From: Actinomycetota bacterium
GTDB lineage: Bacteria > Actinomycetota > Acidimicrobiia > Acidimicrobiales > Poriferisodalaceae
Length of the DNA stretch: 64,000 nucleotides
Direction: 5' to 3'
Assembly (NCBI GenBank): GCA_014238065.1
Contig: JABABU010000031.1
Coordinates: forward strand, 51,373-115,372
Part shown: in pieces, positions 40,108 through 48,793 of the stretch
Layout: every line of letters begins with the position of its first letter
Numbering within the stretch: position 1 is the stretch's first letter
Position numbers and translations under genes: made by a program
Notes under the pieces: generated by a model
What the model saw: only the letters and a program-made list of their open reading frames with translations
Told to the model about the DNA's origin: nothing
Databases searched by the model: none

Positions 40108-41852
40108 ACAGCGGGTCGACCGTCGAAGGCGACCCCCTGAGGAGTCGCTGGCTCGGACTCGTTCCCTACGACGAGGCCTACGAATTGCAGCGGGCGATGT
40201 TTCGCCGCGGCCGCGGTCAGCACCTGCTGCTCCTCGAACATGGCGACGTGTACACAATCGGTCGGTCTGGCGATCGGTCCCACCTGCTCGTCGATCCCGA
40301 TTCGGTCGGGGCGAGCTTTCGCGAGGTCGATCGCGGAGGCGACATCACTTACCACGGTCCGGGACAGTTGGTCGGCTATCCCATTGTGACGCCGCCCAGT
40401 CGTCGCGGTGGAGGAATGGCCGACACAGTCGCCTACGTCACGAGTGTCGAACAGTTGTTGATCGACATGTTGATCGAGTTCGGACTCGAGGACGTCGGCC
40501 GGTTGAGTGGCCACCCGGGAGTGTGGGTCAGTCCGGAATCGGCGCCTCGCAAGATCGCGGCGATCGGAGTGAAGCTCTCACGTGGACGTTCGATGCATGG
40601 TTTCGCGCTGAACGTCGACCCGGATCTTGCGATGTTCGATCACATCGTCCCGTGTGGCATCGCCGACAAGGCGGTCACCTCACTTGCCGCGGAAGGAGTC
40701 GACGTCACGATGAACGACGTCGTGGAAGCGGTGTCGCTGAACGCGGCGAGTCTCTGGGGCGACGGTCGCCTCGAACGACAGGACGTCCTGTGGAAGGAGA
40801 TGGCTTCCGATCTCGCTCCCTTCTCCCGCGGCGCCGGTGCCGGAGACGTGGTTCGCCCATACGACCACATGAAGTCGACTTCGGTCGCAGCGTCAAGCGG
40901 AGCATCGTCGGTGGCGAGCGGCCTGCAGATCGGCAGACACCGCGGCCCCGGAGCACGTCTCGCAGCTCGTCTCGATCAAGTTGGCGTCGGTGAGGGATTG
41001 TCGATCGGCGCGCGAAAGCCGGAATGGCTCCGCGCACGCGTGAACATGGGTGCCTCCTACCGTGAGCTCAAGCGAACGATGCGATCGAACGACCTCGTGA
41101 CGGTGTGCGAAGAAGCTGGATGCCCCAACATCTACGAGTGCTGGAGCGAAGGCACAGCGACGTTCATGATCAACGGTGAACGATGCACTCGCGCGTGCGG
41201 GTTCTGTCTCGTCGACACCAGGAAACCAGATCCGATCGATCCTGAAGAGGCGGTCCGGGTGGCCAACGCAACTGCGGCGATGGGCTTGCGTCACGTCGTT
41301 GTCACTGCTGTCGCACGCGACGATCTGGCCGACGGAGGGGCGAGTGGGTTCGTAGACACCATCAGCGCGATGCGGGAAACTCTGGCCGATGTTGCCATCG
41401 AGGTGCTCATCCCGGATTGCAAGGGCGTGTACGAATCGCTCGATGCGATCTTCGACGCGCGACCTGACGTGATGAACCACAACCTCGAGACCGTTGCGAG
41501 ACTCCAGCGAGCGGTACGACCATCGGCTGGTTACGCGAGAAGCCTCGCTGTCCTGGCTCGCTCAAAGGCGGCTGGTCTCGTGACGAAGTCTGGTCTCATC
41601 GTCGGCATGGGCGAAACCGACGACGAGGTGTTCGGTGCACTGGCCGATCTCGGCGCGATCGGATGTGACATCGTGACAGTCGGCCAGTATCTCCGACCGA
41701 CCTCCAATCACTTGCCGGTCAACCGGTGGGTTGAACCAGAGATGTTCGAGACCTACGCGATGGTCGGCTTGGCTGAGGGCATCGGTCATGTCGAGTCGAG
41801 TCCACTCACCCGGTCGAGCTATCACGCGGGGTCTGCTGCTGCATTGCTGTGA
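40089..41852 (+). CDS. Fused octanoyltransferase (LipB) and lipoyl synthase (LipA)
   Basis: A 587-residue fusion of the two enzymes of endogenous lipoate synthesis. Residues ~15-235 are LipB: RGGDITYHGPGQLVGYPI, the catalytic Lys162 in AAIGVKLS and Cys189 in IVPCGIADK. LipB moves octanoate from ACP to target proteins. After a Ser/Ala/Gly-rich linker, residues ~300-587 are LipA: auxiliary-cluster Cys340, 345, 351 (CX4CX5C), radical-SAM Cys366, 370, 373 (CX3CX2C) and a C-terminal RSSYHA Ser. LipA inserts the two sulfurs. The start is uncertain: TTG 40089 lies inside the E2 gene, with AAGGAG about 17 bases upstream, and CTG 40104 is the only later candidate before homology begins. Both halves look active. 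Confidence 0.93.
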   Translation: MGGGALNSGSTVEGDPLRSRWLGLVPYDEAYELQRAMFRRGRGQHLLLLEHGDVYTIGRSGDRSHLLVDPDSVGASFREVDRGGDITYHGPGQLVGYPIVTPPSRRGGGMADTVAYVTSVEQLLIDMLIEFGLEDVGRLSGHPGVWVSPESAPRKIAAIGVKLSRGRSMHGFALNVDPDLAMFDHIVPCGIADKAVTSLAAEGVDVTMNDVVEAVSLNAASLWGDGRLERQDVLWKEMASDLAPFSRGAGAGDVVRPYDHMKSTSVAASSGASSVASGLQIGRHRGPGARLAARLDQVGVGEGLSIGARKPEWLRARVNMGASYRELKRTMRSNDLVTVCEEAGCPNIYECWSEGTATFMINGERCTRACGFCLVDTRKPDPIDPEEAVRVANATAAMGLRHVVVTAVARDDLADGGASGFVDTISAMRETLADVAIEVLIPDCKGVYESLDAIFDARPDVMNHNLETVARLQRAVRPSAGYARSLAVLARSKAAGLVTKSGLIVGMGETDDEVFGALADLGAIGCDIVTVGQYLRPTSNHLPVNRWVEPEMFETYAMVGLAEGIGHVESSPLTRSSYHAGSAAALL

Positions 41853-41881
41853 CTTCTGGTGCAGCTGTAAGCGATGGCACT

Positions 41882-41928
41882 TTGTCGCGTTGAAGACATA
41901 AGCTGCTGCTGATTTTGTAACGCGACAA
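41882..41928. promoter_or_regulatory. Perfect 10-bp inverted repeat after lipA
   Basis: TTGTCGCGTT (41882-41891) and AACGCGACAA (41919-41928) are perfect complements separated by 27 bases, starting 30 bases after the LipB-LipA stop. They could form a long-loop hairpin that ends the lipoate transcript, or two half-sites for a regulator of the large secreted protein gene at 42101. No T-tract follows. Confidence 0.4.
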
Positions 41929-42100
41929 CAGTGACTATTCGCGCATATGTCGCCGAATAATGACACTGATGACGACGGTGAGGGTTATATTCCGTTGAAA
42001 TTACACAATGCGTGGTCGACGAATGATTAAATCTCACCTAATGTGGTTATCAACTGATCTGATCGTCAAAGTTCGTGGGCGGCCCGGAGGGTGATTGAGA

Positions 42101-45100
42101 GTGAAGAATCCAACGTCATGGACACGCTTCTGGCGGGCCGTGCTTGTGGGTCTTGTCGGGGCTGCCGTTCTGGTCGTCCCTGCCCTTCCTGCAAGGGCCG
42201 CCACGGGCACCGTCGGCTTCACCGCTGCTGCCACTGGCGCGCTGGAGGACGAGGGTCTGCTTGCTTCGACGATCGACATCTCCAGGGACAACACGGTCGA
42301 CGAGATCACCGTCGATTACACGATCACGGCGGTTACAGGAATCTTCGACGCCGACTTCGCGCTCAACAGCATCATGACCGAGACCGGAACGGTGACGCTG
42401 GGCGTCGGCATCGCCACGGTTCAGCTGGCTGTCAACGTCACCGATGACCTCGCAGGTGAAGGCATCGCAGGAACTGAGACATTCGAAATCGTGTTGTCGA
42501 ATCCGCAGAACATCACCTCCCCCGGCCCACTTGACGAATACTCACTCGGCACATCGACACACACCCTCACCATCACCGACGACGGCGACGCAGGTACTGT
42601 CGAGTTCACCTCGCCGAGCAGCCTCGTCGGCGAAACTGATCTGGATTCAGACCACGGCGTCTCCCTCACCCGCGTCGGTGGCACCGAAGGTGTGGCGTCT
42701 GCAACCGTGACCTCCATGGGAGTGACGGCTACATCGCCCGCCGACTTCATCGCAGTCAGCGAGGGTGTCAACTTCGCCCATGGCGACGCAGCGACCAAGA
42801 CCGTGAATGTCACCATCGTCGGCGACAACGAGCCGAACGAAGGGAGCGAAGAGCTGAGCCTCAGCTTGTCTGGCCTCAACGCCGGTATGGGCACCCACGG
42901 GGTGACGATCACCGACGACGATCAATCTGGCTTGGTCCGCTTCGCCAACACGTTCCCTGTGACCTCGGAGCCAGCTCTCACATTCGACATGATCTTCGAG
43001 CGCATCGGCGGAGACGACGGCACCGTGTCGGTCAACTACAGCACCCAAGACTTCACCGCAGGTGCCGTCAGCGATTATTTAGCCGCATCGGGCACTCTCG
43101 ACTTCACTCAGGGCATCACGTCTCAGACAGTGACGATCACTATTGTCGACGACCTCGTCGACGAGAACGACGAGATCTTCCAGGTCAACATGACGGGTGA
43201 CACCACTGGCCAGACTTTCGCGTGGATCACGATCACGGACGATGACCTTCCGCTTACGGCAAATTTCGACAGCTACACGACCCCAGAGGACACTCCGCTC
43301 ATCGCGGCGGTCAGCGTGCTCGCCAACGACACCGGTCCCGGCGGGGTCGACCTCGACGTGGCCTCGTACGGCCCTCCGACTCAGGGCATCTTGTCCTTTG
43401 GAGACGGCAGCCCCGAAGCGATTGCGCTGGACCTTGAGAACGGTCTTTTCACCTACACGCCACCCGAGAACTTCGAGGGTGAGGCCTTCTTCTCCTACTC
43501 CGTCACTGATGGGATGAGCATTGCATCCGGAACGATCAGGGTCACCGTGACGGACAACAACACCGCGCCGATCGGAGTCGACGATTCCTTCGCCAATGTC
43601 ATGCGAACCGAGCCGACCGTGCTCGACGTCCTTGCGAACGATGTCGACCAGGACGGGGACGAATTGACCATATTGACGACCACCGTCACCACAGCGCTCG
43701 GGAACTCTGTCGACTGCACCGGTGGGGTCACATGTACATTCACCCCTGCGACAGGTTTCGTGGGCAGCGACAGCTTCAGCTACTCGATCGAGGATCCGCT
43801 CGGGGAGCCAAGTGGCGCCAATGTGTCCGTCCTTGTAGGCATGCCACGCGGTTGTGACATCGTCGCGACTCCTGGCGTTCCGTTGATCGGTACTGCTGCC
43901 GACGAAGTGTTGTGTGGTACCGACGCCGACGACCACATTGACGGTGGTGGTGGCGAAGACGTCATCCTCGGGATGGGCGGCAACGACACGCTCGTCGGGG
44001 GTGAAGCGCAGGATCGCCTCGTCGGCGGGGCCGGCAACGACACGCTGATTCCTGGGCCTGGCGACAACGACGACACGCTCGGCGGCCCTGGCATCGACAC
44101 GGTGCGTTACACAGCGAATGACGCTTCAGCCGACATGGTGGTGCTCAGCGAGACGAGCATCAGTATTGAGGCGAGCGATGGAAACCCCAGCGACGGCGAC
44201 TTGCACGAAACCGTCGAACTCATCATCCTCGACTTGCTCGGGGGCAACGACACGGTCACCATTCAGCCTGGTGACAACGCGGCAATGGACGTCCGTGGCG
44301 GCAGTGGGACCGATCGGCTCAACTACGACACCAACGGGCTCACTGGCGTAGCCGACAGCGGCTCGGTGATCATTGCCAGCGGTAAGCAGCCGGTCACGCA
44401 CTCGTCGTTCGAGATCAGGGTCACCGACAGCTTCGTCATCCTCGGCGACGCCAACAGCCAGAACTGGGTCTTCAACTCATCTCAGGCTGCTGGTTTGATC
44501 ATCGATCCATTCGAGAACAGCGACTCGGTGCAGATCGGGCTCGGCTCTTTGCTCGGACCAGTCACGGTCACCGACTCGGGAGTCTCAGGAACCGACACGC
44601 TCACCGTGCTCGGGTCGACGCAGGCCGAGAGCATCGCGATCCGGCCGGTCTCGGTTCGTTCTGGCGACGAAACCATCAACTACAGCGGCGTCGAACGGCT
44701 GAACGTGCTCGGCGGTGGAGGAGATGACACGTTCACCCTCGATGTCGATGCTGGCTTCGCTCCAGCTGCGTTCTCACTTGATGTCGTTGTGAATGGCGGT
44801 GGCGGAACCGACACGCTGCGTCTCACATCGGAGAGCCCGTGCCAGCTCGTCGACGACACGGTGTTCGTGGATGGCATTGCGTCGTTCGGCGTCATCGCAG
44901 TGGAGGTGCTCATCACGACGTGTGCTGGCGTCACCGCCACCCAGTCGTTTGCGTCCGGATACTGGTTGGTCGATGCGACGGGCAGAATCAGCACGTTCGG
45001 TCTCGATCACTTCGGCGATCACACCACGCTCGGCGGTGTCGGAGCTCCGGTCTCCGGACTCGGTGATCGGCCGGACAAACTCGGATACTGGACGGTGCAG

Positions 45101-45733
45101 GCGAACGGTGACGTCACCGCCTTCGGCTCGGCCGAGGACTTCGGCGACCTGCCAGGCATCGCGATCGTCCCCGCATTTCCGATCGTGGGGATGGCCTCGA
45201 CCACATCGGGTGCCGGCTACTACTTGCTCGGTCTCGATGGGGGTGTGTTCACCTTCGGTGACGCAGCCTTCTTCGGATCGACCGGCAACATAGCGCTCGA
45301 CCAACCTGTCGTGGCGATGGCGACGAACCCTGCTGGAGATGGCTACTGGTTCGTTGCCAGCGATGGCGGCATGTTCACATATGGTCCTGAGACAGCGTTC
45401 CTTGGCTCGGTGCCTCAGATCATTCCCTACGCACTGCTCGAGGCCGACATCGTCGGTATGGCGGCAACTGCCACCGGAAACGGCTATTGGTTGGTCGCCG
45501 AGGATGGCGGAGTGTTCGCATTCGGCGACGCACAGTTCTTCGGTTCGGTGCCAGGAGTTCTGCCGGTTGGTGTATCGCTCGACGCTCCGATCGTGGGGAT
45601 CGTAGCCACGCCTTCCGGAAATGGCTATTGGATCGTGGGCGGCGACGGAGGCGTATTCACCTTTGGCGACGCCGTGTTCCTCGGTTCCCTCGGTGGAATC
45701 GGCGCGGAATCAGTCGTCGCTCTCGCGGGCTGA
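42101..45733 (+). CDS. Large secreted multidomain surface protein (Calx-beta, cadherin-like, RTX-like, C-terminal repeat propeller)
   Basis: A ~1210-residue exported protein. GTG 42101 has CGGAGGG about 9 bases upstream (the frame's first codon is TTG 42095). A signal peptide (residues ~1-34, cleaved after a PARA-A type site) is followed by three Calx-beta-like units each ending in an ITDDD-type motif (~37-385), two cadherin-like/VCBS-type units with VLANDT and VLANDVDQDGD (~385-585), and a glycine-aspartate RTX-like Ca-binding block (GGNDTLVGG, GGAGNDTL; ~610-690). A beta-rich region comes next, then six C-terminal repeats of about 42 residues of the form GYWLVAxDGGVFTFGDAxFxGS (~955-1210). 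Likely a calcium-stabilised adhesin or cell-surface protein. The same C-terminal repeats occur in the gene at 57976. Confidence 0.9.
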   Translation: MKNPTSWTRFWRAVLVGLVGAAVLVVPALPARAATGTVGFTAAATGALEDEGLLASTIDISRDNTVDEITVDYTITAVTGIFDADFALNSIMTETGTVTLGVGIATVQLAVNVTDDLAGEGIAGTETFEIVLSNPQNITSPGPLDEYSLGTSTHTLTITDDGDAGTVEFTSPSSLVGETDLDSDHGVSLTRVGGTEGVASATVTSMGVTATSPADFIAVSEGVNFAHGDAATKTVNVTIVGDNEPNEGSEELSLSLSGLNAGMGTHGVTITDDDQSGLVRFANTFPVTSEPALTFDMIFERIGGDDGTVSVNYSTQDFTAGAVSDYLAASGTLDFTQGITSQTVTITIVDDLVDENDEIFQVNMTGDTTGQTFAWITITDDDLPLTANFDSYTTPEDTPLIAAVSVLANDTGPGGVDLDVASYGPPTQGILSFGDGSPEAIALDLENGLFTYTPPENFEGEAFFSYSVTDGMSIASGTIRVTVTDNNTAPIGVDDSFANVMRTEPTVLDVLANDVDQDGDELTILTTTVTTALGNSVDCTGGVTCTFTPATGFVGSDSFSYSIEDPLGEPSGANVSVLVGMPRGCDIVATPGVPLIGTAADEVLCGTDADDHIDGGGGEDVILGMGGNDTLVGGEAQDRLVGGAGNDTLIPGPGDNDDTLGGPGIDTVRYTANDASADMVVLSETSISIEASDGNPSDGDLHETVELIILDLLGGNDTVTIQPGDNAAMDVRGGSGTDRLNYDTNGLTGVADSGSVIIASGKQPVTHSSFEIRVTDSFVILGDANSQNWVFNSSQAAGLIIDPFENSDSVQIGLGSLLGPVTVTDSGVSGTDTLTVLGSTQAESIAIRPVSVRSGDETINYSGVERLNVLGGGGDDTFTLDVDAGFAPAAFSLDVVVNGGGGTDTLRLTSESPCQLVDDTVFVDGIASFGVIAVEVLITTCAGVTATQSFASGYWLVDATGRISTFGLDHFGDHTTLGGVGAPVSGLGDRPDKLGYWTVQANGDVTAFGSAEDFGDLPGIAIVPAFPIVGMASTTSGAGYYLLGLDGGVFTFGDAAFFGSTGNIALDQPVVAMATNPAGDGYWFVASDGGMFTYGPETAFLGSVPQIIPYALLEADIVGMAATATGNGYWLVAEDGGVFAFGDAQFFGSVPGVLPVGVSLDAPIVGIVATPSGNGYWIVGGDGGVFTFGDAVFLGSLGGIGAESVVALAG

Positions 45734-46073
45734 CAGGTGATGGTGTCACGCATGGTGATAAATTGGCAAAAATTAAGCACAGATAGTGTTCAATTGCTCG
45801 TAATGTAGGGTAGTGTCGAAAACATGTGGACACAGGTGTCATCGCCTTCACGTGGCAACGTTGTGATCCCCATGGTGAGTCATCGCGGGAGTGTGACCCA
45901 GGGGCCCGAGATTCGATGGAGTGAGATATCAGTCGCGGAATGTGACACATGACACGAAATCATGTCGATCCTGTGAATCTGAAGCTTTATTGTGACACCA
46001 CAAATGCGGACCAATTAACATGGGGATTTGCCGCCACTGTGGTGGCTCGAGATGCGAGAAACGGTGAGGGTTG
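45734..46073. other. 340-bp AT-richer intergenic stretch with TGTGACAC boxes
   Basis: No gene seen. Base composition is noticeably less GC-rich than the surroundings. TGTGACAC occurs at 45941-45948 and again at 45991-45998, exactly 50 bases apart; the first is within the palindrome ATGTG-A-CACAT (45940-45950), the second within TTGTG-ACAC-CACAA. Another dyad GACAC-AG-GTGTC lies at 45829-45840. The boxes resemble CRP/GlxR half-sites (TGTGA) without a full canonical site. It probably contains the promoter of the Thr-rich protein gene at 46074. Confidence 0.35.
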
Positions 46074-46736
46074 ATGTTCGCGATAGCAACGCGTAGCGCG
46101 ATCGGAGTGCTGGTGGCAGGCCTGCTTCTGGTCGCGCCCACGCAGATCGCCGCTGCGGACGAACAGTGTTTCAATTCGGACCTCGTGGAAATTCCTTGTC
46201 CGACCACCACGATTCCTCCGACCACCACCACAATTCCTCCGACCACCACCACCACGATTCCTCCGACCACCACCACCACCACGACCACGACCACGACGAC
46301 CGTGGCGCCGACGACGACACGCGCTCCGAACACGACGAGTACGACAGAAGCGCCGGCGACCACAACCACGAGCGAACCGCCGGTGGTCACCATCGCTGTC
46401 GACCAGAACCCTTCTTCGACTGCCGGTGCGGCGATCGCCACGACGACAGCGGCTCCCAGTTCGACTGTCGCCCCATCTCAAGGGCCTTCGGGGACAACGT
46501 CGGTCACCCCGTCGACGACCACCACCGACGCACCGGTCATCAGCACACAGGACGAAGATCAGGAGCAGGCCACCGGCATCATCACCGGCGCCGGGCCACG
46601 AACAACCTCTGGTGGTAACTCGACACAGATCGTGTGGATCATTCTCATCGCCCTCAACGTCGTCATGATCGCTGCCGTCTCCGTCCGGCGCCGTCTGCGA
46701 AGGATGTCGAGGCTCGGGACCTTCGAACGCGCCTGA
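46074..46736 (+). CDS. Thr/Pro-rich secreted, C-terminally membrane-anchored protein
   Basis: A 220-residue surface protein. A signal peptide (~1-28, ending in AAA) is followed by a Cys pair region (EQCFNSDLVEIPCP), a low-complexity Thr/Pro stalk (~45-165) built from TTTIPPTTTT-type repeats, a short acidic spacer, and a C-terminal membrane helix (~190-210) with an RRRLRR tail that would stay in the cytoplasm. There is no LPXTG motif. It reads as a wall-spanning stalk, possibly glycosylated. ATG 46074 follows a TTG codon and has GGTGAGGG immediately upstream. The Thr codons form microsatellite-like DNA (46200-46320), prone to length change. Confidence 0.82.
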   Translation: MFAIATRSAIGVLVAGLLLVAPTQIAAADEQCFNSDLVEIPCPTTTIPPTTTTIPPTTTTTIPPTTTTTTTTTTTTVAPTTTRAPNTTSTTEAPATTTTSEPPVVTIAVDQNPSSTAGAAIATTTAAPSSTVAPSQGPSGTTSVTPSTTTTDAPVISTQDEDQEQATGIITGAGPRTTSGGNSTQIVWIILIALNVVMIAAVSVRRRLRRMSRLGTFERA

Positions 46737-46820
46737 TCTTGTCGGGCCCTGAGCTCCTGGCAACAACAGATGGTGAGGCGAAGTGGCGCAAGTGCCCGGG
46801 ACTCGCGGCAGGATGGTGCG

Positions 46821-47927
46821 GTGGAACTGACTGACGCGGTGTACCGAGAGCGCGTTCGACGTGCTCGAAATGAGATGGACGAGCGCGGTGTCGATGCATT
46901 GCTCTTGAGCAACGGAGCAGATCTGCCCTATCTCGTCGGCTATCAGGCCATGGCCCTGGAGCGTCTGACCATGCTCGTACTCACCGCCGACGACGCGCAG
47001 CTCGTCATCCCGGCCTTCGAGGCGGCTCGGGTCACTCGTCGCGATGACGTGTTCGACGTCATGTCTTGGACCGAGACCGAAGACCCGATCGGCATGGTCG
47101 GAAGGCTGTTGTCCGAGCGAGCCTCTGCATGTGTTGGAGACACCACCTGGGCGCGCTTCGTTATCGACCTCATGCGCACCCGTCCCGATCTGGATCTCCG
47201 CCGATCGAACGAGGTGATGACTCCGATGCGCGCGGTGAAGGACTCCGCCGAGGTTGATGCTCTTCGCGCAGCAGCACATGCCGCCGATGTCGTCGCTGCC
47301 GATCTCCAAACCGGTCGAATCCCGCTCATCGGTCGGTGTGAGGCCGAGGTCTCGGCCGATCTCGGGAGGCGGCTCCTCGAGGAGGGCCATGACAAGGTCA
47401 ACTTTGCCATCGTTGCATCGGGACCAAACGCGGCCAGCCCCCACCACGAACCCGGCACGAGAGTGATTCAGCCCGGCGAGGTGGTGCTCTGCGACTTCGG
47501 TGGAACCATGAACGGGTATTGCTCCGATATCACGCGCTGCGTGCACACTGGCACGATTCCGGGCGAGTTCTCCGAGCTCTACGCGGTGCTCTACGAAGCT
47601 CAAGCCGCCGGCGTAGCGGCCTCGGGCGCAGGCGGCGAATGTCAAGACGTTGACAGGGCCGCTCGATCCGTGATCGATTCAGCGGGTTTCGGCGAGTACT
47701 TCATCCACCGCACCGGCCATGGCATCGGCATGGAGGCTCACGAGGATCCGTACATGATCGAAGGCAACGATGACCCTCTCGTTGCGGGTCACGCATTCTC
47801 GGTCGAGCCAGGCATCTACGTTTCGGGTCGGTGGGGTGCGAGGCTCGAAGACATCGTTGTTGCTGCGAGCGACGGCCCGGACTCACTGAACGAGGCCGAG
47901 CACGACCTCATGGTCGTCGAGGCTTGA
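46821..47927 (+). CDS. M24-family Xaa-Pro aminopeptidase
   Basis: A 368-residue creatinase-fold peptidase. The N-terminal domain (ERVRRARNEMDERGVDALLL) is followed by the C-terminal pita-bread domain, in which all five metal ligands are visible: two Asp in CDFGGTMNGYCSDITR, His in HRTGHGIGMEAHE, Glu in SVEPGIYV and Glu in RLEDIVV. It removes an N-terminal residue next to proline, using two divalent metals. GTG 46821 is selected because homology starts there; the longer frame from 46770 begins with unlikely residues. It probably forms an operon with the membrane protein gene seven bases downstream. Confidence 0.93.
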   Translation: MELTDAVYRERVRRARNEMDERGVDALLLSNGADLPYLVGYQAMALERLTMLVLTADDAQLVIPAFEAARVTRRDDVFDVMSWTETEDPIGMVGRLLSERASACVGDTTWARFVIDLMRTRPDLDLRRSNEVMTPMRAVKDSAEVDALRAAAHAADVVAADLQTGRIPLIGRCEAEVSADLGRRLLEEGHDKVNFAIVASGPNAASPHHEPGTRVIQPGEVVLCDFGGTMNGYCSDITRCVHTGTIPGEFSELYAVLYEAQAAGVAASGAGGECQDVDRAARSVIDSAGFGEYFIHRTGHGIGMEAHEDPYMIEGNDDPLVAGHAFSVEPGIYVSGRWGARLEDIVVAASDGPDSLNEAEHDLMVVEA

Positions 47928-47934
47928 TCCGAGA

Positions 47935-48789
47935 GTGATCGATCTTCAGGCCGCAACGGTCCTGCTCCAGTGGGCCACTGGTGGGCTCTTCTTCCTCTGG
48001 ATCACGACACGTCGCCGGGAAGTAGGTCTCGGCTACGGCTGGTTGATGCGTGTGACCTTCCTAGTCATCGCCTTGCTGGGGCTGCTGTCCGGTATGCGAT
48101 ACGACACGGTTGTGGGGCGCGAGATCGCGAGTGCAGGTGTCATCGTTGCGACCGCGATCGCCCTGGCAAGTTCGATTGCACGTAAGGGTGCTGGGGTATC
48201 GGCCCACATCGCAGAACACGACGCTCGCACCGAGCGGGTTGCCGCCATGACAGGCATCGATCGGGCGTCGACGACCGAGGGCGACGGCGGCAGTGAGTTC
48301 GATCCGCGGCTTGATGTGGTCGCCCCGATCGTTGGTTTCTTCGGCCTCGTCTTTGCCGGGGCCGACGCGGGAGGCAACGAGCTTCTTTCGATCGCGCGAA
48401 CGCTCTCCGGAGCTGCATTCCTGGGCTCGGTGAGCGACGCCATGTTGCTCGGACACTGGTATCTCGTCCAGCCAGGACTCAAGAGAGGACCGCTGCTCGA
48501 ACAGGTCAAGTGGCTGGGATGGTTGTGGCCGATCGAAGTCGGTCTTTTTCTCGTGCCGACCGGCATGGTCTCGGTGTGGAACGGAACAATCGATGATGGC
48601 TACGGCGGCATCCTCGGATGGTTCTGGGCCGCATCGGCGGTCACGACCATCGTGCTCGTCTTCGTCACCATGGCCGCGTTGAAAGAGCGTTACTACTCGG
48701 CAGTCATGGCGGCCACCGGTCTGTTGTATCTCGCGATCTTGACGGCGTTCGGCACCGACCTGGTCGCCAGAGCGGTGCTGGCGAGCTGA
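47935..48789 (+). CDS. Multi-pass membrane protein of unknown function
   Basis: A 284-residue integral membrane protein with about seven hydrophobic segments and a charged cytoplasmic loop around residues 85-125 (AEHDARTERVAAMTG onwards). GHWYLVQPGLKR in the middle is the most conserved-looking part: a His-Trp-Tyr motif at a membrane border. I do not recognise the family. GTG 47935 is seven bases after the peptidase stop, and the following ligase gene starts five bases after this stop, so all three are likely co-transcribed. Confidence 0.75.
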   Translation: MIDLQAATVLLQWATGGLFFLWITTRRREVGLGYGWLMRVTFLVIALLGLLSGMRYDTVVGREIASAGVIVATAIALASSIARKGAGVSAHIAEHDARTERVAAMTGIDRASTTEGDGGSEFDPRLDVVAPIVGFFGLVFAGADAGGNELLSIARTLSGAAFLGSVSDAMLLGHWYLVQPGLKRGPLLEQVKWLGWLWPIEVGLFLVPTGMVSVWNGTIDDGYGGILGWFWAASAVTTIVLVFVTMAALKERYYSAVMAATGLLYLAILTAFGTDLVARAVLAS

Positions 48790-48793
48790 CCGA

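Noticed and set aside
46200..46320. Microsatellite-like ACC/ACG repeats
   Set aside because: They are Thr/Pro codons of a real surface protein, not a separate element.
45987..47645. 552-codon open frame on the minus strand
   Set aside because: Antisense to the Thr-rich protein and the Xaa-Pro peptidase, both of which have clear homology on the plus strand.
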